A stretch of 64,000 nt of DNA from Opisthorchis felineus. Taxonomy: Eukaryota > Platyhelminthes > Trematoda > Opisthorchiida > Opisthorchiidae. This document shows, one piece after another, positions 13,301 through 25,300 of the stretch (the stretch's first letter is position 1; the number at the start of each line of letters is the position of its first letter). The translations under genes and the position numbers were made by a program. The stretch lies in NCBI GenBank assembly GCA_004794785.1, contig SJOL01006420.1, forward strand, positions 215,382 through 279,381, given 5' to 3'. The notes under the pieces were generated by a model that was not told where the DNA came from, ran no database searches, and saw only the letters and a program-made list of their open reading frames with translations.

Positions 13301-16300
13301 CAGCTGATCTATTGAACACTGACGCGTACAGGCGTGTAATGTGCAGCCGAAAACGGGCTGTTTATAAAGCTCACGTGGAAAGTTCTAGGAAGGTCAAAAA
13401 TTAATACTAAAAATAGAACTCGTCTGTCAAGGGCAAGCGAAGAACAACCAATTAAATCTGTCTCAACGAAAACGGTTATTCCATTGGCAGTTGTGTAGTC
13501 AAGTTACGTTCGGAGCTGGTTCTCCTAATACACTGCGAATTGGTTGCATGATTTCCGCACCAGCCTTCGTCTTCCATCAGAAACAGGAACGGCTGTTTGA
13601 CACCTGATCAGCCACTACTCGCATGTTCCATCAGTAGTATACACCGTTACACAGGTATGTCATATGACTGGTGCACGCCTCCAATTGGTCTTTTAATCAC
13701 ACTGTTAGATTGTCCACAGATAATCTGAAATTGTGGGCCATCAGTTGGGCATACTGATGACATTACAACTACCCCAAATTCTGACCCTGCGGTCGTATTT
13801 CCTACACCGGCTGCAGGGCGTCCAACTGCTGAACACAAACCGCATGTCACATTCCCCTTGATGCGCGGGGGTCCATTGGTATCTTTTGATTTGTCAAACA
13901 AATCCGCAAACGGAGGCCAGTTTACTATTAGTTGATTTTACTGGTGAACAGTGATAGGTGGGTGCGTGAGTGGAATATGTCTCCGGGACAATATACGATT
14001 GATTTTTACAACCCTGCCTAGCACCCGCATAGCAAAGTTTATGCTCATACTGGTCTATATACGCTGGAGGTTAGTGATTAACACAAGCCAGATACATTTT
14101 ACTTTCTAAGGCATTGGAACAGAGGAGCACTGGACTCGATTTGATACCTGACTGGAGAGCATGTGTGAACCGAAAGAGCCAGTCTAATGATTCTTATGAA
14201 TTACATAGAACGCTGTGGAATAGTTTAAAAATACTTTTATACATGCTGAATTTTGTTGAAAACTGCACACCATTGAAACTTACCTGAGGTTTCTGAAGGT
14301 GCAGTTGGATACTTGACAACGCGGCGCCACCGAACATTCATAATTTTGTTTGGGGAATGCTGCAGTTTGGCAGCGACTCGAAGTGGCACTGTCCACGGGT
14401 GTGCTTCATCCCAGTACTCGGTGATCTTGCTTATTCTCACCAGCGCTTTCAGAATAAGCTGTTCATTGTTAGCGATGTAATTTACCAGGGGGCAGGAGAT
14501 CATATCCGACGGGATCGCCAGATGACTGATCAGCTTGTTTCATTTCAAGGATGATAATAGGGATGGTAATAAAAAGTCACGGTGTTTTAGACTAAACAAG
14601 TTGCAGTGAATCATGTATCGTTGATCGTACAAAAGAAAACATCTTCGGAAAGATATATGCAAAGTTTGTCCATTAGGTGAATAACAAAGGAATATCCCTT
14701 ATAGTTCCAGCTCCCACCCTGAAAAGTAAGTGTCGCTTATGGAATACAGGGTGGATGCAAAGGGTTTAAATGGAGTTGTGAAGTCGTACTAACCACACAA
14801 CGAATAGCACGATTGCTCATGAATAGTTGGAAACTGCCGAAATAGGTCTTCAATGCACCTAGTCCGCGTGCTGAGAGAAAAATAGCTGAGTGGTTAATAC
14901 CGTGTTCACGGGCGGAGGCTACGTCCAGCAAGGTCATATCTAGACAAGTTTTCATAATCTGTAACTAGAACGCTGTAAATACCTCCTCGCCATACGTCAT
15001 TCCGAGAAATATCTGTCCACCGCCAAGAGAAAGCACATAGGTTCAATAAGAACTACATTCTAATGCATCACACTGGCAACCGCCAATCATTCACTCACCA
15101 AATGAATGAATGTTCGTTTCTATTGTTTACTGGAAGATGCACTGGTGTGATCGACAGCTGTTCGTTGGCAAAGCATGTTTCTTGCACCCCTAGAGGGACG
15201 ACCATTGCATTTGGTGACCGTTAGTATGTTCTCAACAATGACAATTAGTAGCCACAGATTCCTTTCCATAAGGTGAATACTGAGCGCACATTCCTCAAGG
15301 TGTCAAATGCTACGCGGCTTATTAGGGCCTACTTAACGTGAGAACATCAAGTTTGTTCGTCAGGACATTGAGCATCGTCTGAAATGCGATCATCTTTTCC
15401 GGTTGTGATACCAACTTATGGGACGAAATATCGATCACCCATTCTAGACCTCTCAGCACCATTGAAAAATGATTACTAGAGACCTGAATTTCCGCACTAT
15501 CTGTTCGGTACTTTTGTGCTCAGAATTTCCTGGAAACTGGTGATATGGTTGACAGTTCCTTAGGAAATTGCGACCGTTATTTCCAGACAGAACCGAAGGT
15601 TCGCTGGGACGGTGGTGATCCCGGAATTTTTCTGAACTCAGAATACGGCGTATTGTGGCCCAGATTGTACACACCATGTGAATAGAACCGAATTTTTGTT
15701 GTTGAGAAATTTGCCTCACGTAGGCCATGAGCAAGTTTGTAACGAGCTGTGACTGAGCGGAACGCCGCACGTACATATCAGCCACAGTATGACATTCACA
15801 GTCGGTCACAGTGAATACGGCGACGAAGATATCAACTGTAAATAATTTTTGGTGACTGACCCATTGTTACAACAATAAATAGGTCTGTGAGGAATTTTAG
15901 TTCAACACTGCAGGTGATAGCCATGCAACTTCAGAATCAATGATGTACTGGTTACAAACGTACTTTCTTGAGATCCTCCCGCACTCCGTTGATGTTTATT
16001 TTGGGTGGATGCCATTGCAACATAAAGGAAATGAACCCACGCGCAGATGACAACGAATTATATGTGCATGAGTTTTGCAAACATAGGTGAGATATCTGAT
16101 CTTCATTCCAGGGGACTTCACAGGTGTGGGAATAAACAGTGAAATAGAGTAGAAAATCGGTCGAAACGAAACAAAAACGAGACCATTTCCTCGTTCTTTT
16201 TGAAGCGCGTCACTATGTCAGTCCTGCCGAGCGATTAAACTACCGAATATATGTTCCGGCACGTTTCTAAGCTCAGTCCTTAAAAAATCCCAGGGTTGTA

Positions 16301-16690
16301 AGCTAACTCCTCATATTTGATTTTCTCTGCTAACGTCACATTGGCATATGTTGTGCGCAACGATGTATATTGAGATCGGACTCGGTGAAGTTTGCGTGGT
16401 TTGTGGCAGGGTAGCCCAAATAACCATCATGTTTAGCTCATATATCTGTTGGTCCAGGTGCACATATCTTATAAGTTTTGGATAATTATTGTGGAAAATT
16501 TTAGGAGGATTTTTTCAGTAATCAGCTTTCTTATGAAGAGTTGTTTTTTGCCGTATTTTCGGCATAAATATTCCTTCAAAATTGAATACGATGAAGGCCT
16601 CTGGCAGTATAATATCAGGAGTCAGTCTTTTCTTGCCTTTCTTACCTGGCATTTGGTATCCAAGAAGTACCCCAATTACCCCAAGAAGTT
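10330..16690. other. No recognised gene or element
   Basis: Open frames are mostly 60-90 codons, scattered over both strands, with no motif or convincing splice context; the longest is 118 codons on the minus strand at 15453-15809. I see no tRNA-like, RT-like or foldback sequence. It is probably ordinary intergenic or intronic DNA with old unrecognised repeats. Confidence 0.5.
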
Positions 16691-16693
16691 AGC

Positions 16694-16877
16694 TCAAGTA
16701 GACTGTTGGTGGAAAACCATGGATGCATCGACGGCCGGCCCCGAAGCACTGGCCGGTTCTCGCTGGCTTACCAGATCACCAAGGACATTACGCAAATGCA
16801 CAGTCATCGTAGCACTGATGGCGTCTGATGAGGGCTTTACAGGACTGTCACCTAACCCACGTGCGCCAACAGCGGGC
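16694..16877 (-). CDS. Weak candidate terminal exon, unknown protein
   Basis: On the minus strand an open frame runs from a possible splice acceptor (CTTTCACTTGATAG, exon starting at 16877) to a TGA at 16694. The stretch is more GC-rich than its surroundings and reads as a Ser/Ala/Pro-rich tail with a central TMTVHLRNVLGDLVSQ segment. No domain is recognised and no partner exon was found. The opposite strand is also open here (part of a 149-codon frame), which lowers confidence. It could be chance or repeat-derived. Confidence 0.2.
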
Positions 16878-18859
16878 CTATCAAGTGAAAGGTACTGATC
16901 GGACCACATGTTCTAGTGCGGACTGTCACGTGTCATTTGTGAGTATCTGGCCGATTCTTATAATTGACTAAATCGGTACATCTCTAGCTGGACAAACGCA
17001 CTACCCATCTTTGTAATTAAAACACAGTGTCAAATTGGCCAAGGTCAAACCACGGTCAAATATGGGTTGGTTCTATTGATCCGTGAATTACCAAACCACA
17101 GTCATCCTTACGTAGGCGTAACAATAACAATTGTTGTAGCTTCTAGGTTTGTGACCCCTTACACTTGTAGACCACTGCGACCTATGCCACTGATTTAATT
17201 GTGACACTGGCTGATTTGTTCAGCAGTGAGGCAACTAAATTCCTCCCGAGACACGACGCTATGACTAAACCTTCGTGCACTTCTGCCCCAAATTCGGGCA
17301 TTTAAGTTCTCATAAATTTTTGCTGAAGAGCTCCTTTCGAAAATGCAACTCAGATCCCCTCTAAGTAGGTTAGAGGATTTGTACCTCGATCGAAACAGCT
17401 TATTCTTCATGTCTTGTTAGTCTAAACTGGGATCTGGAGGACAGGGTATGGAAGCACCTGAACAACTTCAAGTACGATTAATTTAATAATGTCTGCAAGC
17501 ACTTGCTTGCAGTCCATTTTCCCACAGACTGGTCGTTACACAACCAACCCCGGCGGATGTTCATCCTGTCCACTTGAGCGACCGTATTTCTGGGCTTATC
17601 GATCGACCACCCGAAATCACAATGATTGTTATAAGTTTACGTTCATCTGGAAATGCCACAATACAAATGATATTAGTTGTTGATCAGGTAGCTGTTGACA
17701 TGCTCGCCGAGCTCGGCAATCGACTTTCGAGCGCTTCGTAAGCATTCTTATTGTTCACTAATTCCTGTTCTGATTGATCTGTTTATGATCTGTGTTGTGT
17801 TGTGGCTTTTCTTCCTGTTGTTTGACTGGTTGATTGTCTCACTTCTAGTTTGAGTAGTTTTCTGTCTTCATTCTGATTGGCTTCCTGGTTGGCTGCTTTG
17901 CACCACTCTCTCCGTCGAGCTTCCATTATTTTGGCCTGTCTGGTTCTTGAGTTTGCTGGTGTTTATTGGGGATTGTACATTCTGTTCCGATTAACCTATC
18001 CTTAAAATCTGGACCTTTCATCTCTGCTTTAATTCTACTGCTTTTTTCTTTGTTCAATGTGTGTCTCAGTATTTTGTGGTTCTGGAGCTCTGCATAGTTT
18101 GGTAGACGTGGCTGATCCCAGTCCTTCTGGTTATTGTCCCAGAACTAGAGTACCACGTCTCCCCAACTTCGCCTTCTTTCTTTGTTCTTGCTTAGCTCAG
18201 AATGATGATATTTTTTCAGTTGAATTCGTGCCCTACCTGGTCTTCATACATAGACATGAACGAGAGTTGCTTGTGTCTTTTGGTATCAAGCTTATAATCA
18301 TAGGTTCTGTTTTATAGCTTTCTCTCGGTTTGTACCACGTCGTGATTGTCGCAATTCTTGAGTGGCATTTTGTAGGTAACGTCGGTCAGCCTCTTGGACT
18401 GTATTAGTTTCCCACTTTGGTTTCGATAACTATTTCCGTAACGTGTTTGCGGGTATATATCATGTTGTCATAGCACCCATGCAGTCATCTCAGAAATGTT
18501 CTTGGCGTATGATTGTGTGATTATTTGGCCTTGTTCTTGGGTTGTCGGGTTGGCTGAGTTGCATTTACTCAGAGAGCTCCAAGCGAATTTCATCGAGTAA
18601 CCGCTTCTTAGTACAGTTGGCTCTCTTCTTTTGCCTTGAGTGAGTTGCAATCCGTTTCAGTTTCCATGACCTGCGTCCCAAATCAGCTCTGCTTGTTGTA
18701 TTTCGGGTGGTTGTTGTGGTTGTTCCGAAACTTTTAGGCTCGTGGACTTCCTGTAGACTTCCGTCCGCATGTGGCCAGTTGGCAATCTAGTGGCAAGGAT
18801 TGACGTGTAGACGAGGTAGTCCTCTGCCCGGCATACACCCTCACGGATGTAATCAAGCA

Positions 18860-19096
18860 CTACCGCTGGGTTGCTACTGGCAGTTTACTGGGTACTCGGT
18901 AGATGAGGTGAAACGACTCGTTCTGATTGATCATGTGGATGGTGTTAATTATATGGGGTGCAGTTGAGCTTTTGGCTGAACCGTTGAGTGTAGTGATGTT
19001 CCGGAAAGAGAGACGCCCATGTATTCTCTTAGCAAGTTTCCGTGTCGTGCTCCCAACGTACTCAACTGAACAACGGCAGGAAAAAAGGATACACAA
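18860..19096 (-). pseudogene. GIY-YIG-like endonuclease domain of the Penelope-like element
   Basis: This is the best-conserved open stretch of the element. It has a C-x-C pair near the start, the EYVGSTTRKLAKRI motif that replaces GIY-YIG in Penelope-like elements, and a distal LIYRVPSKLPVATQR segment that normally follows the domain. The endonuclease nicks target DNA to prime reverse transcription. The frame is open for only ~78 codons, with the RT in other frames upstream, so it is a relic. Confidence 0.75.
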
Positions 19097-19179
19097 TCAA
19101 ATTCTGGGTGAAGACAGGCATCCTGTCTTTGAGGTCCAGGTGGAGTAAAGTATTGGTTATAAACCAAGGCCACAGAGCT

Positions 19180-19563
19180 TCAGCCGGAAAAGTGCTCTGT
19201 AAGGATCGAAACAGGCGGCGATTGACTGTCTGCCAACAGATAGCATTTATAAGGTATACTGGAGTAGGTTGGCTTCCTTACAACGGTTGCGAAATACGGC
19301 TGGATCCGACGTTCGGACGTATTCTTGGCTATAAAGCTCTCAGGATAACCATTGGCTCGGAGCGCGTTAGCAATGTGCTTTAGTTCAGAGTTCGGTGTGT
19401 CCGCAAAGTAAATGTGCCTCGGTCGGTTCATTGAAGTGTAAATCAGGGTTCGTTTCTGCCTCAGTGTACAAACCCATGAAAGTTTGTGCACTGTCCCGTC
19501 CAAATAGGCTTTCTGTAAACAAACCTCTGAAATGGACCTCTGAATGACTAATTTGGCGTCCAA
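19180..19563 (-). pseudogene. RT thumb/connector region of the Penelope-like element
   Basis: A 127-codon minus-strand frame begins with FLDAKLVIQRS, shifts frame around the expected YRKP-TW segment, and continues with LRQKRTLIYTSMNR and LRANGYPESFIAKN. These segments match in order the region between the catalytic strand and the endonuclease of Penelope-like elements, where an R-LI-L block precedes an NGYP motif. The frame continues into PYKCYLLAD and then breaks before the endonuclease. Confidence 0.7.
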
Positions 19564-19899
19564 AAAGTGGAATGCATTGTCAATCTCAGTTTCAAAAGTG
19601 AACCGAATGGAGGGATGTGCTTGACTGAAGTTGGTCAGGTCTATTTGATACTAGCATAGAAATATGATCTACGTACTCTCGATCAAAGCGCGTAGGTTTA
19701 ATGTCCCCGTACAGCCGACCATTCATAGATGAAAGGAGATCGAGAGACTTCTCCAAACGTTTTCCAATTAGGCCAGCCGCAAAAACTTCGTTTTTCGGTA
19801 GGGCTGAGGTATTATAGGACCACCTAACAGTTGCAGTTTCAAGTTGGATGGAAAATCTTCTTCATGATACATTTCTGTATTTGGGGTAAACCAGCCGAT

Positions 19900-21265
19900 C
19901 TCCGTACATATCTACACCTCAAACACTCGATTTAGGGCTCCGCCAAGTAGATTCACTCACATTTTAAAAGCTGCTTTAAACCAGAGATCCAGCGAAAAAT
20001 AGTTCCGTAAAATGATAAAAAATAACTGGTTTGAGAGAAACTAGACATCCGTGCTGCTAGTCTGCATTTTATTTCGTTGTGATCTGGGTGGTGCACATCT
20101 CCGAAACAAAAGCCACTCCAATGAACTTCACATGGAAGCTGCATCTTTTGGGTGGCCACACACAGAGAAAGAAAAGCCTAGTCTGAGAGCAGTAGAACCG
20201 AAATATGTCTAGGTGCCTGTCTGGCGGATTTACTTCCAGATCTCCAATAGCCGTCAAGGAATTTGTAACTTGATGAAGCACAGAGATATGAAAAATGCAC
20301 TGATTGATGTGTTGAGTAGTTGCGAAAATAATTTTGCTCCCTAATGACTCGAGCGGCTGATATTCAGAATAATTTGTACTTACGAAAGTCTACCATATAG
20401 ACATAGTCCCTCCTAAGGCGTTGGAGCTTCAAGTCTGTTGAAGGAGTTCTTTGCTTACCAAACCGAACGATTGTTTACCCGCTAGTTTATTGCATAGCCG
20501 AGATACCCATAAAATATGCCTCGATGAAGGGCAGTTAGGATTTAGGTTACAAAGCAGACGTATCTCCGTGCACGTTGGACAAAATCAAGAAGCCTCTCAG
20601 GCAAATTCCTGTCCTGAAAAGACACCCATATCGTGCTTTGGTTCAGAGGGTCATGGACAAATCCCTGATTTGACTACCCAAAAATGGCGGCCTTTGACAA
20701 ATGACGTCGGCTTAAAGAATGATTAATTTTTTACCCAATGGTCCGTCTTTGCATTTCTTTCTCAGTGTTTCAGTGCGTTCACAACCTGAAATCATGCACC
20801 AAAAAGTTCACAGTTAACGCCTTTAGATGCTGGATACCTTCATTTGGGGAGTTCTGAGCTCACTGGTTTTACTGCGTTCCCGTTATTGAAGAATACCCAC
20901 AATGTGGAGGCGAACCGACTGCTTTAAAGTCCCTTCAAGCCTCGTGCAACGAACTGATTGTTGCCTGGCCGGTTCAGCATGGTACTTTTAAGAACTTTGT
21001 GTATCACACCCTCATTTCCAGTACTCTCATTCGGGCGAGAGAGACCAAACAGAGTCAGCACTGATATTGACACGAGGCTGACAGATCGGGGAGAAAATAT
21101 AAACTTCGCCTAATACACGGGTGTCCGATGAAGTTTTGATATCCAACGATTAGAGCAAAATAAAAAGTACATTGTGACCAGCCGACTGACTAGGGAGGCC
21201 GGCGCCACCTCAAGCGGTTTATTACAGTACAGTGAAGTGATACGCGAGGTAACCAAAATGACAAC
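19900..21265. other. No recognised gene
   Basis: Short overlapping frames on both strands (for example 19953-20281 minus and 20451-20726 plus) have no recognisable motif. Part of this stretch could be the eroded 5' half of the neighbouring Penelope-like element, but I could not align any RT motif beyond about 19895. Confidence 0.4.
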
Positions 21266-21268
21266 TTC

Positions 21269-21529
21269 TCAGCAGCCAAACAAGAACATAGTTGGATCGT
21301 TCGACACATAACCAGCGATATCCGCCAACCAGCCCTGGAATCTACTGGTAAGCTGGTTAGGTATGTGACTTGCCAGCGAAAGCTGCCAAACAGATTCTAA
21401 ATTGGATATGCCCCTTACTGAGGGATCTATAGTTGTGAGAATTTCCTGAACATAAAATACGCAACTTTCCTGGATCTTTCTCCAGAAAAGAAGTTCGCCA
21501 AATCCACTTTTGTCCAGAAAACACCACAT
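21269..21529 (-). CDS. Candidate exon, unknown protein
   Basis: A minus-strand open frame of 87 codons ends at TGA near 21269. Its composition looks like a folded protein: aromatic and aliphatic residues are mixed with polar ones, as in FWRKIQESCVFYVQEILTTI and SLASHIPNQLTSRFQGWLAD. A possible acceptor (ACTTCTTTTCTGGAG) lies inside it, and a GTAAGG donor could end the exon early near 21450. It lies just downstream, on the same strand, of the better-supported exon at 21566-21678. I do not recognise the family. Confidence 0.3.
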   Translation of the reverse strand: MWCFLDKSGFGELLFWRKIQESCVFYVQEILTTIDPSVRGISNLESVWQLSLASHIPNQLTSRFQGWLADIAGYVSNDPTMFLFGC

Positions 21530-21565
21530 ACTTTACACCGTGTGAGACAGGAACCGCACACTCAC

Positions 21566-21678
21566 CCCAGCGCAGAACACGGTCTGAGTTGTCCTTTTTC
21601 CAGAGGCGGTGTTCATCGCAGCGACTTGATAGGCTGCAGAATTCTTCTTAGCAGCGGCCAGGGATTCAACTTCCAGAA
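21566..21678 (-). CDS. Candidate internal exon with good splice sites, unknown protein
   Basis: On the minus strand a T-rich tract ending in GATAAAG gives an acceptor before 21678, and a GTGAGT donor follows 21566. The 113-base exon is open in one frame, reading roughly VLEVESLAAAKKN, then SAAYQVAAMNTASGKRTTQ and TVFCAG. The Ala/Lys-rich soluble composition and intact donor make it one of the more convincing host-gene pieces here. No domain is recognised. It may join the candidate exon at 21269-21529. What would sit upstream is unclear. Confidence 0.35.
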
Positions 21679-22124
21679 CTTTATCCGCAAAAAAGGAAAA
21701 ATTCTTGCGTAGATAGTGATGAGGTTTATACCTAAGTAAAGAGTCAAGCGGATGTAGTCACGCGTAAAAGAACAGGGTTGATTGCAGTGTGACTCCAGTT
21801 GTACTGGCATTCGTCCTAGCAACACTACTTGTTCCCATCGTCTCCAGGCTTTTGCAAAATATTTTTCATTGTCACTCTAGACTTAGTTATCATTAACATG
21901 AGGGAAGGGAAGAATCAGCCCCCAGTTAGGAGAGCAACTATCAGGCTGAAACTCATACGGACAGTTTTCTGATGGGTGCGGTTTAGTTCTTGAGATTACC
22001 GAACATCTTAGATTACTACTCATCTCGAATTTGGCAAACAAACCGACATTTTTTGACTCCCCCGGAAGCAATGTCCTTTTGGTCAAAAGGTGCTCCTAGT
22101 CAAACCCAAGGCAGCTCAGGACCG

Positions 22125-22150
22125 GTTTCGCGCTTCTTGGGGCTCATCCT
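22125..22150 (-). ncRNA. Hammerhead-like motif, isolated
   Basis: On the minus strand GGATGA, then GCCCCAAGAAGCGC, then GAAACCGG has the same 14-base spacing and the same AAGAAG loop as the foldback-element motifs. The first core is imperfect (AG where CT is expected). The surrounding 60 bases do not match the foldback arms well, so it may come from a related repeat. Confidence 0.35.
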
Positions 22151-22169
22151 CGAGGTGGACTGGTGCAGC

Positions 22170-23480
22170 AATTTTAGTTGAAGCGGACTACCATAAAGGG
22201 AGGCTTTATTTGGATTCAGTTCAGCCTGCTGTCAAAACCAAATTCGTGTGTGAGTGAGAGTATTTGTTCAATTCATCTTAGATTGCTTTGCATTGTTATA
22301 GCTGTCACAAATGTGTTTGTAGTAAAATCACAGATTTATTCGGTCGAGCTTCCCAATAATTCCATTTCATTTGTGGTTTAAGTTATTCGCGTGTACGATT
22401 GCTCCAATGAGGCTTTTTGTACAAATTTAACACACATTATTACCATAATCATTTTACTGAGAGCCTAACTATCACAAGGTTGAGTAAAGACCTGTCTTGT
22501 CTTTCGATGTAAACGGTTCTGTTGTCCCCCTAAACTAACACCAGTTAGAACGTTCCCCGTAAGTAATCTTTGTCCTGGAGGACCACTGTACTGCATGTAC
22601 CGCTGGAAAACACGAAAATATCTGCATCGTTATTGGACGAAAATTCAGAATTGTCAAATTACTCTCCAGAGCTTTTTGTACAGGTTGATCCAAAGGAGAC
22701 AGGTCAACCGATGGTTAGAAGTGGCATCCGAGGTAAGTGGTGCTGTTATCTTCGGTGGTGGTCTTATGCCATGAAAATGTCCAATAACCAAACCACACAA
22801 TGGAGGTGACCCGTAATGACTTGCGGATGGTTTCTGTTTGCTCTGGGCATGTTATTCGCCCAACGTTTAATACTACGGTCGCTCGCCGAAACCCTAGGCA
22901 TGGACGCGGGAGAACCATGCCAGGCACTGGATAGCGGTCCAAAGCACTGTCGTCCCAGTATGGCGGATTACATCGTAGTCTTGCCTGGCCAGTCAGAAAA
23001 CCCGACATGGAATATGGCAATTTTGAGGAGTGTAGCGTTAACTGATAAATACAAAATAGAGCGGAGACAAAAAAGGGATATATTTGCAAAGGCTCCGGCA
23101 AACGAATACATAGTTATAAAAGTACCAGTTTAACGAGAGTGTAATGTAATCACGGGGAATGGCGAGCATTCAATAAGATTCATTTGAAAATTTTGTATTA
23201 AACAACTCACCGAAGTAGCTTTCGTCTCCATGATCACAAAAGTATTCTGAGCCACAAGATTATGTAGAATAATAAAAAACGAAAAATGTTTTCAACACTC
23301 GCCACAGTTGTTCAGTTTTAAAGAAAAGATGTACGGGGACAACTTTTGGAATCCTTGAAATGGGGCAAAAGTCGAAGCGAACTATTTTCCGACTCAAGCG
23401 TCACCTCAAAATACTACTGCTTACTCGCAACGTTCGTAGGTGTTGGGTTCATTTCTGTGTTAAACAAACGTTTACCTTAT
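22170..23480. other. No recognised gene; long opposing frames at 22.7-23.1 kb
   Basis: A 128-codon minus frame (22715-23101) and a 105-codon plus frame (22816-23133) overlap in a locally GC-rich stretch. Neither shows a known motif. An old repeat is as likely as a gene. Confidence 0.4.
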
Positions 23481-23485
23481 TGTAT

Positions 23486-23775
23486 AGACGTAACACACCT
23501 CTCATAAGGTAACTGAAAACACTTCGAAAGCCCAAGTCAGGTCTCATTCTTCTTGGGGCTTATCAGATAGACGCGGTCCCTAACTTTTTGTTTTACTAGA
23601 ACCAAAATTAGACAGATTTTGACAAATCCTCTTATTTGTATACCAATTTGGTTTCGACGGAAGACTCAGCTGAATCCATTTGAAACTTTCGTTTATGATG
23701 GTCCGACTCTACTTTGACTTCAAAGCGTTTCTTGTAACCCTAAGTTGGACTCGATTTCTGAAACGACAGTCAAAG
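23486..23775 (+). mobile_element. Foldback element, copy 3 (left arm)
   Basis: The arm border CACCTCTCATAAGG is followed by TTCGAAAGCCCAAG, CTTCTTGGGGCTTATCAGAT, GACGCGGTCCC, the ACCAAAATTAGACAGATT block and CCAATTTGGTTTCGACGG, then GACTCAGCTGAATCCA. The unit fades out after about 23770, before any right arm. The hammerhead-like motif is present but eroded (CTGATAA and GAGAC on the minus strand). Confidence 0.65.
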
Positions 23776-24639
23776 GAAGTAGGATATTTTCTGTAAGAAG
23801 AACCGAAATAAAGGAGAGAACACAATATTTATCAGCGCAGCGGAAGTAATTACACGGATTCGGGAGTCATCGGTCGGACACCGAATAGACTAACAGAATT
23901 AAGTACTAAATTGCTTTTGTGTGTCACCATATGGGCCTACAGGTACGACACAGGTAGATCCCGACGCGTACGAAGCGGTAAAGATGACCTCCAAGATTAG
24001 GAATCAGCTCATCTCCATACTACCTAACTGCATGAATATATTCAGATAAACATTCTTTTTGTACCTTGAGGCTTTATCAATTATATATCTTGACAGTAGC
24101 TTAACATTCTTACGTGATTTCAACAGTCAGTCAATCTCTGCCTAAATTTGCAATTCAAGGAACCTATTTTGTTTTTATAACTAAATAGGACTTGGACGAT
24201 TATGGTCTTTCCGGAGAGTCTCTGCAGGAGTAGCAACTTAGGTTACACCAATCCAACTTAGTCACTGCAAGTAGCAGCGATTCAGCCCTCATTTACAGTT
24301 CTTGCGACGTAGAATACATAAAATCGTTGTAGCAAGACTGGACGATGTTTTCCAGTGACAAGCTTCTACTCTGATCAAAAACGGGTGTCGGACTGTGCGT
24401 GGGCTCTTTTGCTGTGATAAGATGTCGGCAAGCCACTGCCGAACCGCAGGAAGTCAAAATGAACTAGCTCTACATCCGCCAAACAGCTTCTGGAACAGCG
24501 ACATTGCTTCCAGCAACCAACAATGGTAGTCTTGGCCATCTTTAGTGAATTGCATGTCGAATCGACTGGACACGTAAAGGTGTACGAAAACCTATTGCAC
24601 TGCGTGCAGTGGTATCAAGTGAGGTTATCCTCTTTCACC

Positions 24640-25300
24640 TTTTCTGTACATGGAAGACTCACTTCTGGCCTCTAAAGCCCATGGTATAGAAATGCTCCCA
24701 AGGAGTTTGCTCACAGATATCTAGTAGATAGACGACATAGCTCTTGTTAAATCTGATACCAAGGTAACGCTGAAAATATTAAATAGTCTAAGCAATTCCA
24801 CACTTTACATTTGCGAAATCTAGAGTGCTGCTATCAGTCTGGGTGGGGGCAAACCCGAATCTCAAGCATGAGCATGAGCCAACAGGGGCTGCAGATAAAT
24901 TCGTCTAACCGGTAGCTGTATCAATCCCGAAAGTTTAGTTAAAGGAGATACTTCCGTTCGGATGGGTAAGACCAGAGCACCTTTTGTAAACTTGCATCAA
25001 CTGTGACGCATGTGTAACGTCAGCTTATCTTTAATGGTCAGGTTTACAGTTTTGTGGTACTCTCCATTCAATCGAATTGCCTAGCTCAGTGAACAAACCA
25101 ACGACCAGGTACTCTCCATATTGTTATTTAGGTGAGAAACCTAGGTGTCGCGGGATGAGGGCGTTAAAAATTTCATTGCTTGGTCGTTGGTTTCTTAGGA
25201 GCGTTGCCGGAGTTTAGTGGGATTATCGGATCAGTAATGCTGAAGTACGTCGAATGTTCCTTAGAAGGAATCACTAGCCGACGATAAGCATGTTGCCGTG
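24640..25300 (+). mobile_element. Heavily decayed non-LTR retrotransposon RT fragment (second lineage)
   Basis: Translation near 24665-24795 gives GIEMLPRSLLTDI, two stops, then DDIALVKSDTKV and ILNSLSNS. This matches the RT segment around the FADD/YADD catalytic strand of RTE/CR1-type elements. About 120 bases later, GSCINP, then KGDTSVRMGKTRAPFVNLHQL and NVSLSL match the following TYLGSCI, RI-KAR-AF-NLRHLW and SL-LKGRVY segments. SNAEVRRM near 25230 may be the SNEAVR-RV block. The sequence differs clearly from the RTE copies at 57-63 kb, so it is an older or separate family. Both ends are undefined. Confidence 0.6.

Larger units (their letters stand above)
17690..19895 (-). mobile_element. 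Penelope-like retroelement, degenerate, C-terminal RT plus endonuclease plus 3' end
   Basis: Reading down the minus strand, the order fits a Penelope-like element. A palm fragment FTPNTEMYHEED lies near 19890. A region near 19700-19800 contains EVFAAGLIGKRLEKSL, the helix after the usual SPL/ADLFM motif. The catalytic strand follows as YVDHI at about 19664-19675, where active elements have YVDD. Then come FTFETEIDNAFHFLDAKL, a thumb region with RANGYPESFI (about 19350), a GIY-YIG-type endonuclease with EYVGSTTRKLAKRI (about 19060), and IYRVPSKLPVATQR (about 18865). The 3'-UTR runs to about 17690 and ends with GATTGCCGAGCTCGGCGAG, the family 3' block. Frameshifts and stops split it into several frames. 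The N-terminal RT is missing or unrecognisable. The element is inactive. Confidence 0.8.

Noticed and set aside
16449..16898. 149-codon plus-strand frame as a gene
   Set aside because: No motif, and its two halves differ sharply in composition; more likely chance openness over a GC-rich patch.
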